A stretch of DNA of 64,000 nucleotides, taken from positions 1,612,001 to 1,676,000 of the forward strand of contig JALQBC010000001.1 of the NCBI GenBank assembly GCA_023375675.1. Reading direction: 5' to 3'. A model generated the notes under the pieces. It was not told where the DNA came from. It did no database searches and worked only from the letters and a program-made list of their open reading frames with translations. This stretch comes from Cytospora piceicola. Lineage: Eukaryota > Ascomycota > Sordariomycetes > Diaporthales > Cytosporaceae. Below, piece by piece: positions 32,929 through 44,624 of this stretch (position 1 is its first letter; each line of letters starts with the position of its first letter). The position numbers and the translations under genes are program-made.

Positions 32929-35148
32929 TCTTGCGGTACGGAAGAAAGATGTCAACACTTCAAAGTCTTTTCCGGACTCGCAGACTATTTACGCGAGAGG
33001 TGGTCCTTTCTTTGAGAATTTTACGCGTGCGGCTCTGTCCCCACTGGTAGGCGCCTACCCACTGGGAGATCCACACACTCGATGTGTTGGCGAGCAGGGT
33101 GAGCACGGTTCATGCAGACCAGTCTCAATAAATAACCGAACATACAGGGGTTTTGTCATGACCCTCGGGGAGTTTCCAATTGCCGGTGAGACATCATATA
33201 CGAAAGGGACTGAGTTGGCAGTCCTCTGATGGCATAGGATGGATCTGTTGTGCAAGGTCACGCATATAGGAGTGGACACACTGGTTTCAACGGGGCACCT
33301 GGCTCGTATTTGATGTACTTTTATGTTTGGCCCTCGAGTTGGAATGCTTTTTGTTTGTCTTTCCAGAGAAGCGGTAATGGGCGCATGTGCCGCCTGTCTG
33401 CCTGCTTACGTAGTGCAGGGCATGAGTGAAGTTTCGTGTATCTTCAAGTTGTATTAGCAGGCTATCTTGTGGTATCATCGCGAATATAGGCGCGAATCAG
33501 GCCTGGTCTTTGCCCGTATAAACAAGCGGTAACGGACGGCGGCTGCGCGTTTGTGCGGCTGTACACACAAAACCGTCCTTGCTTCTTCCTGTTACTCCCC
33601 TCTCAGTCTTTGGTTTCCCACTCTGTATTTTCCCACTTCCTTGCCCAATTTTTCCAGGAGTGGGGGAGGGGACTGGTTGTTTTCCTAGGGAGTAGTTGTG
33701 GCAGTGTTCGAGCGCGGCCGCTGTTTGGTAACGCTGTTAGTAATGCATTCAATATCAGGGGGGCTGTGGACTTAACACACGACACTGGATGTACGGTACC
33801 ATAAACGCACTGCCCCCTATCCAGTCGATATCAGCCGCTGCGGCCTATGGACATAATGAAAGTTGAATATTATTGATTGGGTGAAGGTTATGATCATCTT
33901 CATGGAGGGAAATCCTTTGTTCAATACTGAGTGAATACTCGCCGTAACAACCTCTTAGTAGCCTCAATTCTGAGTCTTCCAGATTAGATCGCTCCCGATT
34001 CAAGAAGCCGGAACAAATTTCTTGACCCTCTTTATATTGCTTGGCGACACGTTTGACACAGTGAGGCCGGTACAGGGACTCAGGAAGACGGGCCTACCCA
34101 AACTATCCATGTCCTTTCCATTCTTGCTCCAAGTGTCCCTTGCTTGTTTACAACACCCGAAGTTCACGTTCGTAATTGGGGAAATACCCTGGTCCTCCAT
34201 TACCCAGTCAACATCGTACCCCCTGTTCCTTCAAGCACTTCCAGAGCTTCAGAACTTCCTGACAGGTGTTGTGCTGACATCGGTCGGAAGGAATAGGTCA
34301 GGCCTGGCGTTTCCAACGGGTGCGACTTCAGCACTGGCAAAATCGGGCAGCATACTAATCACGATAGTGTTGAGCTTCAGGGTGCCATTTCCGGCGGCCC
34401 GGCTGCCCCGTATCAAGTACAAGACCAGAATTATGGTGAAAATTAAATCGCGTATTTGGCGGCGTCGTGATCGAGTCCAAGACTGGATATATTGTCTTAC
34501 CGCGATCCATGTTTGCAGTCTGTAACGAAACAGGAGCAGTTGGCTGAGATGCTGGACTGAAGTTATGAAGGCGCATCTGGCAACTGAATACGATGCTCGG
34601 GCTGGCGACCTCTGCATTCGGGCCCCCCGCCCCTTGCTTATACTATACAGCACGATGAGGATGGGGGCAAGGGCTTCAAGACAGCCTTTGGGCAGGAATC
34701 CAGGTTTATGCTCGAGTGAACAGGCACGCCAAGTTCAGCCGTCCAACAAGCACCGACTGGTACGCCGTGATGACGAGGTAGATAATCGTTGTGCCTTTAC
34801 ATCTGTATAGTTGGGCACTAGCATGGAAAGACGAACACCTCACGACATGTCTTCCCTTCAGAGGGTGAGCATGAGTTGTTGGAGTATTTAATAATTCCGC
34901 TATGGCTCAAGCTTAGACCGACCCAAGTGCGTCTGGAGGTATATGTGTGTCTTTATTATTGACTTTGACAGAACCTCGGACGATATTCGATGTGGCTATG
35001 CACTGCCTTGTGAGAATAACACTAAATAGTTCGTCCACGAACTCTCAGTATGGGATGACTGTTCACCTAGGTAGCCGTGGAAAACTCACGTTTTTACTTC
35101 TGAACATTTCAATCTCGTGTCATGTTACTAATCTCCCCCTGCCCAGGG
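32929..35148. other. Gene-free stretch, 2.2 kb
   Basis: Upstream region of the channel gene and 3' flank of the lipase. A 167-codon plus-strand frame (34022-34525) and opposing minus-strand frames show no domain, signal peptide or consistent splicing, and I do not call a gene. Confidence 0.45.
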
Positions 35149-36631
35149 TCACAAAGTGCCCCCTTCAATACTTCGACGTATGACTGTTGAGCTAGTGACA
35201 TTCACCGTGACAACTTCCGTGGTACATCCCGTCGTAGAATAGTCCTGGCTGTACGTGCCCCCTAAGACACTGTTGAGCCACGCCAGCGCAGCAGGGCGGC
35301 CGTTGGCATACTCGGTGGAGTGATAGCCAACGGTATTGCGTTGGTAGAGGATATTGGCATCAACTAACCATGTGCCAGATTTAGCCGTTACCCAACCACA
35401 AGTTTTAGGCCTCCCATCCATCATCATAAGGGCAACTTACCGTTACAGTATTTTTCTACTAAGGCGTCCGTGTCGTTGATGACACTGACTTCATCTGCAA
35501 TGGCCTTGTACACGAATAATGGCATCTGCGGCACACCGTGGTAGCCCATGATACCATCGAGGCTGATCATCTTCGCCGGGAGGGGGCTAGATAGGTCGTT
35601 TATCCCTCCGACAAAATAGTCTCCTATGTCTCGATAGGCGTATGCCGCAGACGCTTGATTAACTGTGAAGTTTGCAGCAGCCAGAAATCCAGTTGCGTTA
35701 TAAGGTCCTGATGCTTTCAACCTGGAAAGGACAAAATCCTTCACTTCGGGATATTGACTGGTCATACCCAGGAATGAAGACTGAGTTATTATAAAACTGT
35801 ATTAACCATCTATGCAGCGAATTGGAGACTACGGTAAGGGGAAGGAAGACTCACGGGAGCGAGTCCAGCACCAGGGGTCTTGTTGATAGTGAACAACACG
35901 CTCGTGACATTTGGTGTCAGACCGCCAAGGGCAGCACCACTGAAGTTCATCTCGGGGGCGTACTGAACCTGGAGTTCAGCTGCCCACTCGCTGGCCAGGG
36001 CGCCACCGGAGTACCCCCACATGGCATAGCGGGCATCCTTGGCCAGACCAAGCTTCTTGTTAACATTCAGGACAGCGCGTATCGAGTCAATGGTCGCATG
36101 TCCAGACTGCACTCCGGCAGTGAAGCTCGCCAACGGACCCTCGTAGTCCGGAATGTTGACGAACCACCCATATGACAGACTAGCGCTGATCTCGGCGTAG
36201 TAGGCGGTAGAATCTTTGCTGTACAAGGCATAGCTGGGGCTTGCGTCGAGGAAGGCGGAGTCGTATGGAATTTGGTAAGATAAAAGTGCTGGGGTTTTGG
36301 TGTCTGGTACCAGTACTGTTGTCACTGCCCAGTCCGGCCTGTAGCGGCTGTTCGTCGTTCGGTAGAGAATATTGTATGCTGCGGAGCAATTGGTCACGAG
36401 GGAGGTGATGTTCCCTGGGGCTTCACGCAACCGTAGAACAGTCCCTGCCTTTGCTTGCTCGAAGCCATTGGGGGCTGTGTACCAAGGGTCCTGGAGTGGC
36501 GGAATGGGATCTTTCAATGTTGAGTTGTCGTGTCTCTTAGAAAGGTTTACTACACCGATGGTGGGAGATGCCACAGTCTGCGATAAGAGGTAGGTTGGCA
36601 TCAGCAGTACAGCCAATAAATATAGAAGCAT
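35149..36631 (-). CDS. Secreted lipase, LIP/CAL-A family
   Basis: Exons 36631-35855, 35780-35441 and 35363-35149 encode 443 residues. A signal peptide (MLLYLLAVLLMPTYLLSQTVA) is followed by a typical mature start with DPWYTAPNGFEQAKAGTVLR. The nucleophile is Ser208 in MWGYSGGA, the acid is probably Asp355 in IADEVSV, and the base is probably His387 in VGYHSTEY. The His falls in the usual H-x2-E...GxPAAL-WL context. These alpha/beta hydrolases cleave long-chain esters outside the cell. Five or more N-glycosylation sites are visible. The start at 36631 was chosen over the in-frame Met at 36715 because only the shorter form gives a signal peptide at the N-terminus. A TATA-like TATAAGTA lies about 135 bases upstream. 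Confidence 0.9.
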
Positions 36632-38337
36632 ACTGGAGATCGGGTACTCGTAAAGCTCTAGGGATTTAGTGTAGTGATGGATCTGCTGGCACTGTTGGTA
36701 CCCGGACTGCTTCAATGTGCGATTGGTAGTGCTGGTAGAGTAGTGTCACAACTCAGCCAGCGTAAATACTTATAGTAAAGCCACGGAGTTGGTCGGCCTG
36801 CTAGACCTCTGTAATTGCATTTCGTGTTGTACGTGATGTCATCTCAATATTCTAGTCGTCGTCAGCGCCGCCACGTAATTTCAGGCTGATATCGTATCCC
36901 TATATGTAGGCATGTTTTCCCCATCCTACCAGCCTGCCAAGATGGCATCCTCCCGCTACCCTAATCAACATAGGGTTAACCTTAGCTAGAGATTCAGCCA
37001 TACGGGTGCTCGTAGAGTTCCCAATATGTAGCAGCATAGAGAGACGGCAGCCAAGGATTGCCGATTTGAAGAGCCTAACCTAACCGAACGTTGCAATGCA
37101 TTCACGGCAAAAGGACCAAATGTACATATTCAGTGGTAGATCCTCCGGATGATCCGGTAAATAAGCACCAGCCAGTTGGGATTCAGCCATTTATCAAGGT
37201 TCGTATCTCTTCGTCGTGGCTGTGCTTTAAGTACAAAATCCCCGCCTGTAACGCTCAACACTGACGATTACCTACCTTGAGTAAACATGCATTTGTATCT
37301 ACAAATTCGTGCGTGAAAGTCTCTCACGTAGGTAGCAGTTCCAATGGACATATTGGTGTATTTTTATTCTCTATATGAGACCGTAGAAATGGATTCGAAG
37401 CAGACTTCGGTACCTGACATGATACTCATCGCGGCGTATCTTTGGCCCTGCTTACAAGATTTCGTCCTGCCGAAAACGCTATCGAGATTCTGTCCACGTC
37501 TGACAATGACGAAGCATGATTGTTTAACCGGTGGTGTTTTTTTGGGTCCTCATTCAGACAGAAACAGCAGTGAGTCCCACAATGAGAAGGCTGCCGTTGA
37601 AGTGTGGAAAACATTGAAGACAATGCTAACCTTCGTTCGATGGCTGTTTGTGGTCTCGAATTCAGAAATGAAATGGTTACCTTGTGGCTCACACGATTCG
37701 CCGGCAGGCGAGATCTGGACGGGAAATTCTCAAAGAGTGTTTCGAATTACTTGGAAGCCAATCTTTGTCTTCAAGTCCGATCTTCCAACAAGTATGCCCG
37801 CGGGGCTTCCAGTCTTTAAGATTCCCCGTAACACGATGTGATGTCAATTGTTCCTTTCGTCCAATCGAATGACTTGATATGTATAATCTTCCAACGCGGT
37901 CACATCGTCAAGTGTCCAGAGTTTCCGCACAAAGCTTGCGACGCAATTCAAATCAACAGTATGATAATCACGGCAGTTCACCTTCTCTTCTCATCGCCTC
38001 AAAGTGTTCAACATCATTTATAATTGCAGAGGCACCGATGATGGCCATAGCAAGAAAGGAAAGCCGGCTCTCAAGGACCTGAAGAACGTCCTAACTCCTG
38101 ATCAATACAACAATCTTGTAGAGCCTTGGAGAAGGAGAAGTTGAGTCGTAATTCACAATCAAGCATGGTGCTCGGGGAGGCCATCATGTTGGGAGATAGG
38201 TCTTCTGATGCTTTACGGGTTAGTCTGCCTGCGAGGTCAATGACAGAAAGGCAGGTTTAGTAGACTTATTGGATATTTAGTGTAGTGTAGGGTCTTAATA
38301 TTTGGCATTTCGCAATCCCCACTGCATACAGGCCACA
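36632..38337. other. Gene-free stretch, 1.7 kb
   Basis: Lipase promoter and 3' flank of the monooxygenase. A 165-codon plus-strand frame at 37344-37841 lacks any recognisable feature. Confidence 0.4.
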
Positions 38338-39975
38338 CTAAAGCCTTGGCTTCACATTGCCCAACTCCTTCTCGGCCCTCTTTGCCTCCCTTTCGAAGCC
38401 CTGAATCTTGTAAGTCACCATGCCCGTCCAGATCTCGAGCCACTTCTGATCAAATGGTGGCAGTCGGCGACCTGTTGTTCCTGGGGCAGGATCACCGGCA
38501 ATATCCCTGAGGAACTCGAGGAAGGCGGCGTAGTCAGGAGCTATGGAGTAGTAGTCTTTGCCTCCCTTAAACTTTGCTACCCGTTCCTCTTCCCATTTTC
38601 GTTGTTCTTCCACCGGCGGCAGGGCTTTGGCTCGGCCTGCGAGATGCCTTGCAACCGCCACTGCCTGCCACTCGTACACCCGGAAGGTAAACCCTCCTCC
38701 AAGCTGAGCAGAAACATTAGTCCTGGGAATGTTGAGGATCAGGTGAAGTGGGACTTACCATTCCTATGAATGCTAGAGTCGGATCCTCAATATCCCAAGT
38801 ATGCTGGTACACCCCTGGCAGTCGACGATAGGCTTTCCGGATGCGCTCATGCACCTGGGGCAGCCAGGGTAGACTGAATGTGTACCCCGTTCCAAAGATG
38901 ATATGATCGACATCATTGAGTTCGGTACCATCAGCAAAGGTGACTTTCCCTGTCAGCGGATCAAGGCGGCTAATCTGTTGCTTCACGACAATATGAGGGT
39001 GCTTGAATGGTGTCCAACCGAACGCCGGAATGGGCTCGCCGCGTATGGATGCATATACTGGATGTTGTGCTCGTGGCAGAATCTCGTGGAGTACCTCGTG
39101 TGAGGAGACTGACCCGCCAACGACGACAACGCGCTGAAAATAAATACCATTAGTAACTCCCTCGTGGTCCGTTGACCCACCGGAGTGGCATGTATGCTTA
39201 CCTTCCCCTTGAACTTATCAGCACTTCGAAAATGCTTGCTGTGAACAATTCTTCCAGGAAACCTCTCGTCATATTCCACGAGGCCTGGAGTGTCTGGAAA
39301 CCAAGGGACGTTATAATGGCCAGTCGCCACCACCAACGCATCGAACCACTCCCTCCACCAGTAATCTTTTCCGGGCCCTTCCTTCCGGAGTGTCAACACC
39401 CATTCATCTCCCTCCTTCACGGCCCTTTCTACAGTAGTACCGAGCTCCAAGAGCTTGTAGTTTCCGTTCTTCACGAAGATGTCCTCGACCCAGCCCCTGA
39501 TCGTCTCTCGGTGTCGGAAAGGAGCGCCAGTGCCGTATGTCTTCAAGGTCCGATCAGACAACTGGTCTGGGAAAGGCTCCTGCGTGAAGCTCATGATGGA
39601 GGGGATTATATTGCTGTGTAGGTGCTCATGTAGGGCTGAGTCTGAGTAACGCAGTTGGTGGCTGTTGACTAATTCCGACTTGGGCGTTTCCGCCGGCAGC
39701 TCAGCCGGGATTGGTATTGCTACATCAGCGGTTCCATCTACAAGATCACGAAGAGAGGGGATCTTGGGTGGTAGATGGGGTGTATGGACCCTGGGGATAC
39801 GTTAGTTGTGGAAATTTCACGAGACTCTTTTAGCTTACCAAGTACCTCCCACTATGGGCCGCCTATCAAAAACCCGAATTGTATCGAATGCCTGCTCCTT
39901 GACTAAAGCATCGGTCGTGATAGCTCCTGACGGACCAGCGCCGATCACAGCCACGCGACGAGCTTTTACGGTCAT
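38338..39975 (-). CDS. Flavin-containing monooxygenase, 488 aa
   Basis: Exons 39975-39839, 39790-39202, 39133-38759 and 38703-38338 join in frame. The FAD-binding GAGPSG lies at residues 12-17 and the FMO fingerprint FPGRIVHSKHF at about 223-233. The NADPH-binding VVVVGGSVSS at about 244-253 begins right after an intron. FGTGYTFSLPWLP is the conserved region near the C-terminal half. It should oxygenate nitrogen, sulfur or carbonyl groups of small molecules. The next gene upstream on the same strand, an aldo-keto reductase, ends about 850 bases away. The two may act on related substrates, but the sequence does not say so. Confidence 0.9.
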
Positions 39976-40826
39976 CTTGGCTTCGAAAGAGAGTTCTATT
40001 CTTCTTGACGACCGTATAGACGTGGAATGTGAAGAATTTATAGGTTTTCTTATCTATTTGCAATCGAGCGAAAACAAGCATGTGGAAAAATCACCAGTGA
40101 CTGACATGAAGGGCGGGGGATCGATACTTTATCTGCCTTGAATATAGCAATGTACCTTAAGTTGCACACAATGACCGTTATCAACATCCTTTGCCGGTTT
40201 GGAAGTCGCGCAAGCCCTGCAGTAATTACGTTTCCTCCAGGGTATAGCGATTACGCAAAATTAATCAAATTTGAGCGGTCTTACCTAGGTATAAAGCCAT
40301 GTGGCGAGCACGACAGACATCCCGCATTGCACGTCAACACAGCTGCAGATATGCGATGATTACGATACGTACTTAGGTAGAGAAGCTTAATACGGATAAT
40401 CCATATATTCCGTGCGTAGTCCTCGTAATTGAAGAAAGAGTTTAATAATCTCCAGTGCTATAGATAATTATAGAGATGGCCTCCGCGGCAACTATACTGA
40501 AGTATACACCTCCAAAGCGGCATGCACTTCACGAATTAAACACACTACTATGCATCTCTCCTGGCGAAGAGCAGTGCACCTTTGATACATATTTAGGTAC
40601 TCGGTAGAAGATCCTTGTGCACAACCTCTGCTTTGCTACTAATTTTCATCTTACCGTTGCAATCCTCGGCCTTGTTGCTTTGTATCAACGGTAAGATAAT
40701 TATCATATATAAGCAGGAATCTAGGAACCAAACATCCTTTTTTGTGAGTAAATACCTATTCATAACCGGTTCAGGTTTCCTCTGCACAAGTTTGCTTGCT
40801 CACCGGTCCTTTCTCGGTCTCAACCT
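39976..40826. other. Intergenic
   Basis: Promoter of the monooxygenase. Contains the palindrome at 40282; no gene. Confidence 0.45.
40282..40291. repeat. Intergenic palindrome TACCTAGGTA, copy 2
   Basis: Identical to those at 29693 and 59934; about 310 bases upstream of the monooxygenase start. Confidence 0.8.
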
Positions 40827-42062
40827 TTACCAGTGGCCCTGGATCTCCTTGGGTTTGTACAACTCCTCCAGATACTTTTCCTCTACTTCAGTAAGCACTT
40901 TGCCCCTGGCAGTAAGGGCCTGGTCGATTCTCTCCGCCTTACTGAACCCAATAATCGGGCTGCAAACACGGCTGTTGATCCAAGCCAGGGATACATGGGC
41001 CATGGGCCAATCCTTCTTCTCCGCGAGCTCCGCTACCCGTTTGATGATTGTCAAGTCCGGCTCGACCGTCCCGTGACTTCCAGGTTGACTATCCTTCTCG
41101 CCTTTGCTTCTCTCCGTGGTTCCGAACTCAGACGGCGGCCTCGCCAAGTGGCCTCGGCAAAGAGGTGCCCACGGGATCAGGCCAACGCCAGTCTCGTTGC
41201 AAAAGCGGTTCATCTCGCGCTCTTCCTCGCGATAGAGGAGGTTGTAGTGATTCTGGATCATTCGATATTAGTCATTGATAATTCGGAAGGGATATCCAAT
41301 TAAGAGTGCTTGTGCGGGCAGCACTCGAGATTCACCCTGGGGCACTTACTTGCATTGAGACAAACTTGGTCCACCCATTCTTCTCCGCGCAAAACTGCAG
41401 TTGGGCGAACTGGTATGCCCACATGCTCGACGCACCAATGTAGCGGACCTTTCCGCTCTGCACGAGATCATGAAGAGCTTTCATGGTCTCCTCAATCGGG
41501 ACTGTGTCGTCAAAGCGGTGAATCTGCAGCAGGTCGAGGTACGGCGTGTCAAGACGCTTCAGGGACGCTTCGACCTGATTGAAGATGGCAGTTCTGCCGA
41601 GACCAAGCTGGTTCTGGTAGTCTTTGGACTGGTGGAATTGATCTCGGTACATTATATAGCGGCCCTCTGGCTCTTCTGCAACCGCGCCCCAGCACTTGGA
41701 GAAGATGACAACTTTGTGGCGCGGGATGCTGTACTTCTTCAGGGCTTTGCCAATGATCTCCTCGCTGACGCCATTTGAATAGACGTTTGCCGTGTCCCAT
41801 GTATTGAGGCCCTCGTCATAGGCCTTCTTGAGAAGTGGCAGTGCCTAAGCGCTGTCAGAAATTGAGCACTGGGCGAGATTCAGTATCTTGCACTCACCTC
41901 CTCTTCGCCAATCGCCCATGGAAGCGTCCGAGGATCTCCAAAGCTCATACATCCGAAGATGGGAACGGAGACACGAAGGCCGCTCCTCCCTAGTTGACGA
42001 TACTCGCACTTGGAGTTGGCCACACTCTCCTGGAGCCGGGGTGGTAGCTGCGACTGCGTCAT
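40827..42062 (-). CDS. Aldo-keto reductase, 361 aa
   Basis: Exons 42062-41898, 41844-41350 and 41252-40827, all phase 0. The barrel starts with [20 protein letters not shown]. The catalytic tetrad is complete: Asp72 and Tyr77 in DTANVYSNG, Lys105 in VVIFSKCWG and His164 in LLQIHRFD. The NADPH-binding end is seen as [16 protein letters not shown]. The family resembles fungal versiconal hemiacetal acetate reductase-like and aryl-alcohol dehydrogenase-like enzymes that reduce aldehydes with NADPH in the cytosol. Substrate unknown. Confidence 0.92.
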
Positions 42063-42536
42063 GATGAAAGTCTTGAGTGCTTCAGGGCCTCAATAAAGAT
42101 GATATTTTGGACAAGAAGAACATGCGTAATATCTCCAGTATCGTAAAAAGAGATCAAATCAGTCGTAGCTGCGTTTTAATGTTCAAGTTCGAGCGGGGTT
42201 CTTTCACAGTAACTTGTCTATGAGCCAATGGGGGGTTTAATTATAACCCGTCGGAGTTAACCTCGGCCCCGGATGTTTTGACATCATCAGCTTCTACTCA
42301 GAGGTTTTAATGGCGTTTACAACGAACCTATGTGAATCGGCACAAGAAGATGCGCGTCCACAAAGTCACCTGGAGCCCCCATCCGAGTGGGGGGAGGGCA
42401 AGAGCTTCTAGATGTCACCACCGATTGAACCCCACCGGATATGGAATTGTCAGTGTCCGAACAAGCACAAGGGCGTGTGAGAGCAGGAACTAGGCCCGCT
42501 ATATGACTTCTTGGGTATATACAAATGGAGAACAGC

Positions 42537-42548
42537 TACCCTAGGGTA
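42537..42548. repeat. Intergenic palindrome TACCCTAGGGTA, copy 3
   Basis: Exact match to 12061 and 29412; about 480 bases upstream of the aldo-keto reductase and 900 upstream of the aquaglyceroporin. Confidence 0.85.
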
Positions 42549-42664
42549 CCTTCTATTATTCAAATCATCTGGAAAGCTCATATGTGTGGCTTGCTGACCC
42601 TCAGGGGGTGTCAAAGGGTGGATGGTCTTATATGCAGCTGAGGGTGTGGAAACCTTTGAACGTA

Positions 42665-42741
42665 CACATGTAAGAAAGGGCTCGATGGGTGGTCACCCAT
42701 CGTCCTAATATGGGACACTGGATCAGGATGGTCGCATGCCT
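42665..42741 (-). pseudogene. Possible truncated 5S rRNA-like sequence
   Basis: Read on the minus strand, it starts CATGCGACCAT, like the 5S rRNA start (CATACGACCAT). It later has GATGGGTGACCACCC, containing the conserved 5S core GGGTGACCACC, and ends near ACATGTG. The length is about 77 bases rather than about 118, so an internal portion would be missing. The core also forms a perfect hairpin, CGATGGGT-GGTC-ACCCATCG (42683-42702, plus strand). The resemblance is from memory and could be chance. Confidence 0.3.
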
Positions 42742-43458
42742 GTGCACCTTCCTCCATGCCACATGCTATCACCGGTGACCATTGGTTCTATAAGTTGGAA
42801 GTTGGAAGTAAGCAATGGGCTGACCGGGGTCACCTTCTATAGACATACGTTATCATCACTACCTACTTACGTAGTGTTGCCAGTCTCAGCTTCCCCGGAT
42901 TCTCATGCCCTGCACACCATTCCGTCCTCTTTCCCCGCAAACTTCCCCAGGTTTCTGGCTTGTCTCCAAGAAAACAGTTGGGACTTTTGTGCTCGTGGGA
43001 ACTAGGACTGGTCATTCTTGGAGTCTTTGTCTGCCGGGACTACTCCCATTGGTCACTGCTTGGGCAGACTACCATGCAGTACACATCTGTTTCGGGGGAA
43101 AGATGCTTCCAGGGAATGGCGGTGCTTTCCCCTGCGGCGAAACACCTGCCTTCCCCGGCCAAGTGCTTAGCTCTTGTCGTTGATAGGACTGAAAGTTGCT
43201 CCTTCTTCAGGATGAATGACGCCGGAGTTGCGGATGGTTGGTGGCGGCCTGGCTACTTCCCACGATGTCAGTCCTGGCGACTTCACTTACAAGAGGCCAT
43301 CCGGTCCCACTCTTTCGTTCGGAGGTAGTTCGCCTCGTTCCCTTCTTCCACAAGCAGAAACATTCATGTCAAGTCCAAGTCTGAGATTTTCTCCTTGATC
43401 AAGAAAGATTGTCGTCTTCACTCAAAGCTACCTAGAAGCTCTTCCCCATCTCCTCACA

Positions 43459-44624
43459 ATGTCGGAAATCAACCGCCTCCACACTAATGACCTCGAGCTT
43501 GGTGTTACGGACGCCATCCAAAAGCATTTCACACGTCAGGTGATCCAGAGGAAACCAGTCTCCCAGCGAACCCTCGACTTCGAACATGCCCGTCCTAGAT
43601 GGCTACGCGAATGCTTGGCTGAGGCAACAGGCGTGTTCTTCTACGTCTTCCCAGGAATAGCGTCCATTGCCGCATTCACCCTCAACTTCGAGAACCCCCT
43701 TGGTGTGACAGCATTCGGCAGCCTCTTCCAGATCGGCTGGGCCTTCACCCTCGGAATTGTCTTCGCCATCATCACTTGTGCACCGACGTCCGGTGGTCAT
43801 TTCAACCCGGCTATAACCATAGCGTTGGCGTTGTGGCAGGGCTTTCCGTGGAAGAAAGTCCCCTACTATATCTTCAGTCAGATTCTCGGGGCTTTCGTGG
43901 CCGGACTGGTTCTCATGGGAATGTACTGGCCTGAGATAAAGGCTGCAAACGAGTCATTCCTGGCTGCTGGAAAGCCTTTGGTTGCCAACGGAGCCCCGGC
44001 ATCGATCCTCTGCTCGTTTCCAAACCCAAATCAGACGAACCTAGGTTGGGTGGTCATGACGGAGTTCTTTGTCGACTCATTCATTGCGATCGTGATCTGG
44101 TCTTGCTTGGATCCAGCAAACGTAAGCGGCTTTCTTTCTGTTCCTTTGACTCCCCAGCGATCTGGATGAATACGTAGACTACACACGATGGCTGACATTG
44201 TCCCTTGTAGCCGTTTGTCACCCCAGCTGCGGCACCGTTCATTATAGGCCTCGCCTACGGCAACATGGTTTGGGGCTTCGGAGGCAACACAATTTCCACC
44301 AACCTTGCGAGGGATCTCGGGACCCGACTCGTCGCACTGATCTTTTACGGACGCGAGGCATTCACGTACATGGGTTATACTCCTGTTGCGGTCCTTGTCA
44401 ATATTCCAGCAACCCTCTTGGCCACTGCGTATTACGAAGTCGTTCTGCGTGATAGCTTTCTCATAATCCGCCAAGGCCATGCCCAGCATCAGGAAGGTGA
44501 TGATGGACTGATGAGACATATCTCCAAGACGGGCATTATGAAGGATGATGAGTTGAGGCAGATTACTAGCAATGGTGATGCCAAATTACCGAGGGTTGAT
44601 CACGCGGATAACAAGGTATCATGA
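43459..44624 (+). CDS. Aquaglyceroporin-like MIP channel with altered second NPA box
   Basis: Exons 43459-44121 and 44211-44624 encode 358 residues. Six hydrophobic segments are visible. The first box, SGGHFNPAIT, has NPA at 116-118. The second box reads TNLARDLGTR at about 251-260, so NPA is NLA (252-254). The Arg of the selectivity filter (Arg255) and the following Asp are kept. Long N- and C-terminal cytosolic tails are typical of fungal aquaglyceroporins. It probably passes water, glycerol or other small neutral solutes through the plasma membrane. The changed box may alter selectivity. Confidence 0.88.

Larger units (their letters stand above)
42063..43458. other. Intergenic, divergent promoter region
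   Basis: 1.4 kb between the divergent aldo-keto reductase and aquaglyceroporin genes. It holds the palindrome at 42537 and the 5S-like fragment at 42665. Open frames at 42736-43398 are probably aquaporin leader. Confidence 0.45.

Noticed and set aside
34022..34525. 167-codon plus-strand frame and opposing minus-strand frames
   Set aside because: No signal peptide, domain, codon consistency or neighbouring exon; likely chance.
37344..37841. 165-codon plus-strand frame
   Set aside because: No recognisable feature and overlapping frames of equal quality; AT-rich intergenic setting.
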